A model generated the notes under the pieces. It did no database searches. It was given only the letters and a program-made list of their open reading frames with translations, and had not been told where the DNA came from. Source: Psilocybe azurescens (lineage: Eukaryota; Basidiomycota; Agaricomycetes; Agaricales; Agrocybaceae). Taken from it: 64,000 nucleotides of DNA. The position numbers were made by a program, and so were the translations under genes. Positions 59,050 to 64,000 of the stretch are shown one piece after another (the stretch's first letter is position 1; each line of letters starts with the position of its first letter). The stretch spans positions 1 through 64,000 of the forward strand of contig JAJIRX010000205.1 in assembly GCA_023853785.1 (NCBI GenBank), given 5' to 3'.

Positions 59050-60120
59050 CACCTTACAGCTTCCGTAGTGAAAGATTTACAAAGATAATCTATTAATATC
59101 CTTCACACTTTTGCCAGGCGCTTGCTACCTATCTGCTTTTGCAGAATGACCCAACTGTACCACTTCCCTGTCGCGTTCCTGAGTTATATGTCTCTAATTA
59201 TCCGTAGGCAGAAAATGCTTGTCTGCGCCTAATACTGTAAGGGATAATCACTTCTCTCAGGGCAGGCACTGATCGCCGCCGTACCTCCCTATGATAGCGT
59301 ACACAAGTGACACGACGTCTACGAAAGGCAATACAAGTGGCTCTATTAATATAATCCAATGTCTCACAAGTTCTACACCCAATGTCCTAGATGGACGGCC
59401 GATTACAATAGCTATGTCTAATTTAAAGGGAAATGGAGAGGTAGAGAAGGGTAAAGAAGCCAACGTCGACACTGACGGGTGATTAATTGTTTTTGACACC
59501 AATTGCAAGATATTCTCCAGGGTGTCAACTGGGCGTGGGCGAATTGCGTTTGACAATTTTTAGACTTCGTCATCCATGATCTAGCTTTCCTCTTTTGTGA
59601 ATGACTCCGTTGGGCTGTGCTGATGTGAATGTATCAGCCTCGAGGCAAATCTGCCTCTGGACTGTAGACAAGAGGTACATCACGCTATGCCCGGACCTTT
59701 TCATTCAGGGCTCGAAGTTGAAGCCGTGACTCGCTCTTCTATCCTCGTTATTACCATAATTACTTCGTAGAGCAATGGCGATCGATTCAATGCTCATTTA
59801 TTCACCAACCCAATACCTAGCTCTCGGTTGGTCGATCTCTCTACTCATAGTTGCGTTCGCAACTTCTCACGCCAAGCGACTTATCTGACGGACCGTTAGC
59901 ATCACAGTTGAACCTGTTAATGGAGCCAGTACTGACGACTTTCACATAATTCAGAAACAGAACTCTCTGTCAATATTTGTTTACTTGTCATCTCTTGTAG
60001 TATTTAATTGTATTTTTAACTTGGGAAGTGAAAAGGTTCGTAAGGTCGTATCGAGTATTCCGAAAATCTGTGAAGCATAGTATCCTACTGGCTTCAATTC
60101 AATGACCGAGACCACCGAGC
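59050..60120. other. Gene-free spacer between HsbA-like genes 1 and 2
   Basis: Short frames only (up to 99 codons, 59257-59556 minus), without features. I see no gene. Confidence 0.4.
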
Positions 60121-60127
60121 TCCCTAG

Positions 60128-60846
60128 CTAAGCAAGTGCAGCTGAAGCGTTCTCCCTGGCCGTATCAACCTCGTCGAACATGGTATTTACAGCGTCTGTC
60201 ATGGTAGGCTAATTCGCATATCCCATCAGTAAACTTCTATATGATAACGGCTCCCGAATACTAACCGGAGTGATTGACAAGACTGTTGTAGCAAAAGCCC
60301 TGCATACGGCAGCGGACGACAACAAATCAGTGGACATGGTGTTAGTTTCAACGGACCCTAGGGCTTTGAAGCCCGATGCTTTGGTCGTGATGCCGTTCAA
60401 ATAATCAAGAATGTTGGGAGTGAAGCTGTTATAAGTAGCAACGACTTTCTTGACATTCGCCACGGATACGGGCTTCGAAAGGAGCTGAATAGTGGGTAAG
60501 ATCAGGATACACAAAGTGAGAAGTTTTCTCTACTGACTCCTAGGTTGTTATTTACGTCTATAAAAGCGTATGGATTGCGACTTCATCCGCGTGAATGTCC
60601 TGAAAAGACCGATTATTAGCGATATGCTTTCTAGTGGTATGTAGATATACTATATGGACGTACACTTGCTCCTTTAGCTCCTGTTTGAGGGAACTTGTTA
60701 ACATCAGATGCAACTTTGGTGAAATGGTTCCCAATTTTCGACAAGTCATCCATAATGATCTTCATCGTCGATGCAGTGGTTGTAGCAACAGAAGCCGCTG
60801 AAGCCACAGCAATGCAAGACGCAACAATAGCGAGAGAGAATTTCAT
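60128..60846 (-). CDS. HsbA-like secreted protein 2 (one-base run error in exon 2)
   Basis: It has the same four-exon structure as the 58091 gene: ATG at 60846 (MKFSLAIVASCIAVASAASV), exon 1 to 60664, exon 2 DIHADEVAIHT, exon 3 PVSVANVKKVVATYNSFTPN, last exon PTMTDAVNTMFDEVDTARE, stop at 60128. In exon 2 the run of four bases at 60562-60565 is one short compared with gene 1, giving TAG. Every other codon stays in register, so this may be a consensus error. A TATATAAG motif about 85 bp upstream of the ATG (about 60930) is a likely TATA box. Gene 1 has no equally clear match. Confidence 0.72.
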
Positions 60847-61129
60847 TATTGGAGTTCGAAATGAGCAGCAGGCTTTAGAGCGATGAAAGAGAATTCTTAA
60901 TTCTAATGAGTTTAAGAGCCCCCGCTCATCTTATATACTTCTCTACCCCTCCAAAAGTCATATCTCCCATGTGTTCCATTTACCTCCAAGTATGAGGCAT
61001 TGGGTACCAACTGAATGACATGAGAATTACAGCAAAGAAATCATTGAAAGTATACAAGGTATGATCCATGCTTCACGCGAAATCAGGCTCCTCATGGAAT
61101 GCGTTCTTCATAACATCTGTCTTAACATC

Positions 61130-62330
61130 TATTAATAGACCCATTTGTCCATCGCTTGCTGCCAAGTATTTAGTACATATGCATCTCCGATAATAGCTAG
61201 TGATGTAGCTTTTCTTCGTCTTATATTAGGGGCTGACATAACACTTCGAGATAAGTTAGCTTTTCCAGAGACAAAATGTCAATTTCTGTACTTCTCTATG
61301 CGTACCACATAGCATAACTCTGGCAGGCTCGATATGGTTGGTATTTTTAATACAGGAGTCCCGTGTATCTTGTCAGCTTTGACAAGACTCAAGGATCACC
61401 GCTCAGCATCCTTGATAGACGGCAGATAGAATTAACATGGAGTACACAGGAGTCAATCTAATGTATATACCGTTCTCTAGAGATGGGAAAGGAATGCATA
61501 GAGAACCATACTCCTTAGTATATGAGTCCTTTCCCCTATCACACTTTCCGAGGCGTGTTACACCCACCCAGCGCGCGTTTCGCAAATATCACATGACTCG
61601 GTCACATTTGGTTCAAACTCTTCATTCCGATGACTAGCTGAGACTCTCCGTTCCGAGCCGACGTAATCTACTCCTTTCCTTCATCATCCTCCATTTCCAC
61701 AACCTCCCTATCCCCACAACTACTAGCTACTTTTCTGGGTACCGGTTTATATCTTCTTCCTTGTGAACGCAACAGACAGTACCATCTAAGGTCGGCGCAC
61801 TGTTAGCTGGTTTCGAGTGTTGGATACTATCTGGTCGTCAGGCATAAAGCTTAAAACCCTTGAAGGATTTGGGTGCCGTGGTTTTCTTCTAACTCATATC
61901 TGGATATGCTATTATCTCCGTCTCGGTCACCTGTCGGCGTTCTGCGAATGAAGCGATGGCGTACGCAGACCATGCGCAAATAGAAGTGTCATATGGGCAT
62001 GCCACATCTTCTGCCCCATCGGATTGACTCCTCCTTGCTTTGCCTCATTATGGAAATTCTCAGTTGGCAATCGCTCTTTCGTTGTTAGGTGAATCCTTAC
62101 GAGCGGTTCTTGATACTCAATCACATTTTTACTCAGGCTTGGGAATTGTATGGAATGCGCGGTGTGCACTCTAGGGGTGTGGGCCATGGTCCCTTCAGAG
62201 CGATCCTTTAACCGATTTCTATTGCTCACAACAGTGCCAATTGTAGATATGTGCCACTATCTCCCGTTCGTTTCCCTCCGGCCGCAAATTCATCTTGCTG
62301 TGCTCTTTGCTCTTTGTGCTCTCGTGGTTT
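61130..62330. other. Gene-free spacer between HsbA-like genes 2 and 3
   Basis: No supported gene. The 100-codon minus frame at 61927-62229 has no domain or signal peptide. Confidence 0.4.
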
Positions 62331-62332
62331 CT

Positions 62333-62993
62333 TTATTGCAATGCTGCAGACGCCATCTCTCTGGCAACATCAATCGCATTAAACATGGTTGAGACCGTCT
62401 CTGTCATAGACGACTTGTATGTCATGTAGAATCAGCTCTGGTTATACTGTGCCGAAAATGAGGCGAATACTGACTGGTGTGAGCGACATTATCTGCCCAG
62501 CGACTGGCTCACATTGGTTGGCAGAGTTGGTCAAATCCTGGCTCATTTTTACGGCAGCGGAAATGGCCATGAATGCAGGGGCCTTGGCGGCGATCCCATC
62601 GAAAGAATGGACTATAGTCGGCGAGAAGCTTTCATAGAGTTTTACTATTCTATTCGCATTCTCCTGGGAGACGGGCCTTGGAAGAACCGCCAGGTTGTTA
62701 TTCAAGTCACCAAAAAGGAGGTGTATAGTTGCTTCGTGCTCATGAATGTCCTGATGTGTAAAATAATCAGGTTTGTGATATGTCCGCTTGGGTACACCGA
62801 CTCGTACGTTTGCACCAGAAACTCCGGTGTGAGGGAAATGATCTATGGCAGCAGCAAGCTTGGTAAAGTGGTGCTTGATCCTAGTCAAGCCACACATGAT
62901 TAGATTCATTGTTGATTCCGTGGATTGCCCAATGGCCGCCGCTGAGGCAACAGTGGCAATACAAGAGGCAATAAAAATGCAGGTGAACTTCAT
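62333..62993 (-). CDS. HsbA-like secreted protein 3 (divergent)
   Basis: ATG at 62993 with signal peptide MKFTCIFIASCIATVASAAA; the family pattern continues with STESTMNLIMCGLTRIKHHF, DIHEHEATIHLLFGDLNNNL, PVSQENANRIVKLYESFSPT and a last exon SSMTETVSTMFNAIDVAREM, stop at 62333. Two introns only: the intron that separates NNNLG from LLPKP in genes 1 and 2 is absent, and the frame runs straight through (NNNLAVLPRPVS). It has an extra cysteine (LIMCGL). All junctions I tested keep phase, so the gene looks intact. Sequence is more diverged than between genes 1 and 2. Confidence 0.78.
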
Positions 62994-63419
62994 CGCTGGT
63001 GTCGGAATGGGACAAGGGAATACAAAACTCCAAAAGCTCCAGACGATATGAACACCTTTATCACGCTCTCAGAGGATAAAGCCATAGTTTTCACGAGCAG
63101 AAATAGCAAGAGCCCCTCCTCGGATACTCCTAGTAAGAAGATACCACAGATGCAGCTGAATAGTATAACTTTCTTGATTGCAATGCACGAGGGCGGCTTA
63201 GTCTGATATTGCGAAAGGGGTATCAGAAGGTCTTCTCAAGTTGGCACATCCCAGCTCTCCGTCTGTCTAAAGACGAGTTACCCCGTGTCGCAAAGGTACG
63301 TGAATCCAGTTCCTATCGAGTTTTGCCTCAAACTTGGATCTGATTAAAGAACCATTGTGAGTAGTGGTATGTAAATAATACGACCTCTTTTCCGGTTCAA
63401 ACGCTTAAGCTTGACGGGT

Positions 63420-63926
63420 ATGAGCTACTTCTACTCCCTGTTTCTGATCGTGATAGGCGATTATGGTATCTCTGATACCCTTCCATATATTGACCATGAT
63501 CCATCCTCAAAACCAAAATCAAACGTCGATGACCTGCTATCTTCGATAGAAGCCAAGAGGTTTGTGATATACATCTTTTTATCCGATGATCACGATCTAA
63601 GGCCATTATCGTGCCTTTTGGTTCACAATATAAGCATCCTCGATTCCTCACTGCTATTCAATGACTTGTACGGTGGACCAGCTACAGCGGTATCGGTTGA
63701 TTTAAGCATGAAAACGATAGCTATTGATATCCTCATGATACGCAGACGTTCATTGGCCCTCTCAACGTGTCCAGTGTCCACTTGTCACGGCAATTGGCCA
63801 ACGGATTGCTGCGGAGCTGTCAGAGATATGGTCCCTCTCATGTGTGCCGTGGAACTGACAGTCAATATAATTCTGGAAGGAGACACGCATGAGCTTTACA
63901 TAGAACGTCGGCCCACTTTCGAATGA
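63420..63926 (+). CDS. Hypothetical ORF, unrecognised
   Basis: A continuous frame of 168 codons from ATG at 63420 (MSYFYSLFLIVIGDYG) to TGA at 63924, without introns. It contains SNVDDLLSSIEAKRFVIYIF and two nearby Cys-containing segments (STCPVSTCHGNWPTDCCGA). I do not recognise a family. It could be an exon of a larger gene running towards the window edge. Length alone is the support. Confidence 0.35.
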   Translation: MSYFYSLFLIVIGDYGISDTLPYIDHDPSSKPKSNVDDLLSSIEAKRFVIYIFLSDDHDLRPLSCLLVHNISILDSSLLFNDLYGGPATAVSVDLSMKTIAIDILMIRRRSLALSTCPVSTCHGNWPTDCCGAVRDMVPLMCAVELTVNIILEGDTHELYIERRPTFE

Positions 63927-64000
63927 TCATGTGCATCACGACTAGAGTGGTTAGAGTATTAGACAACTGATCGACTGATCGACGTAAGCACGAGCGGGTC

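Noticed and set aside
1..64000. tRNA, rRNA, CRISPR arrays, bacterial-type operons, telomere repeats
   Set aside because: I looked for cloverleaf-like A/B boxes, spaced repeats and simple telomeric units and saw none I could support.

Overview
The window is a piece of a filamentous basidiomycete (Agaricomycete-type) nuclear genome. The evidence is many short spliced genes with 45-75 nt GT-AG introns, and families typical of that group: a fungal-type FunK1 kinase, a glyoxal-oxidase-like copper radical oxidase, HsbA-like secreted proteins, a microsomal P450, and basidiomycete Copia and Gypsy debris. There are no bacterial operons, rRNA, tRNA or CRISPR. All gene models below are my own splicing by eye.

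Layout. 0-2.5 kb: decayed Gypsy-type gag and a decayed Copia gag. 2.5-34.5 kb: one large segmental-duplication complex built from a unit [betagamma-crystallin-like secreted gene - copper radical oxidase - spacer - DUF5648-like secreted gene]. Copy A (about 2.5-12.3 kb) is inverted. Copies B (about 13.2-24.3 kb) and C (about 24.3-34.3 kb) are direct. Only C keeps a nearly complete oxidase (28.2-30.7 kb) and an intact DUF5648-like gene (33.7-34.3 kb). Because the copies serve as empty-site references for each other, five mobile insertions can be delimited: a Copia element with 213-bp LTRs identical by eye, a TA-flanked fold-back MITE, two hAT-type elements with 8-bp target duplications, and a 1.9-kb TIR element.

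34.9-36.5 kb: a secreted alpha/beta hydrolase. 39.6-42.7 kb: a FunK1 kinase with an acidic insert. 43.0-49.0 kb: an array of five Rho/Rac-like small GTPase genes or remnants. All four copies that reach switch II lack the catalytic glutamine (Rac Q61), and two also replace P-loop Gly12 (by Val and by Asp); the last copy is a complete 200-aa gene with a CaaX box. 49.8-53.1 kb: a hypothetical membrane protein and two small secreted proteins. 53.6-56.2 kb: a cytochrome P450. 57.2-57.8 kb: an F-box-like fragment. 58.1-63.0 kb: three tandem HsbA-like secreted genes sharing promoter blocks.

A caution for every broken gene: many frame breaks are single-base losses inside mononucleotide runs, in the Copia pol (despite identical LTRs), the oxidase, the hydrolase, the kinase, the P450 and one HsbA gene. 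This looks more like consensus undercalling of homopolymers than universal pseudogenisation. Breaks of other kinds (nonsense codons, large deletions, fusions) are likelier to be real.
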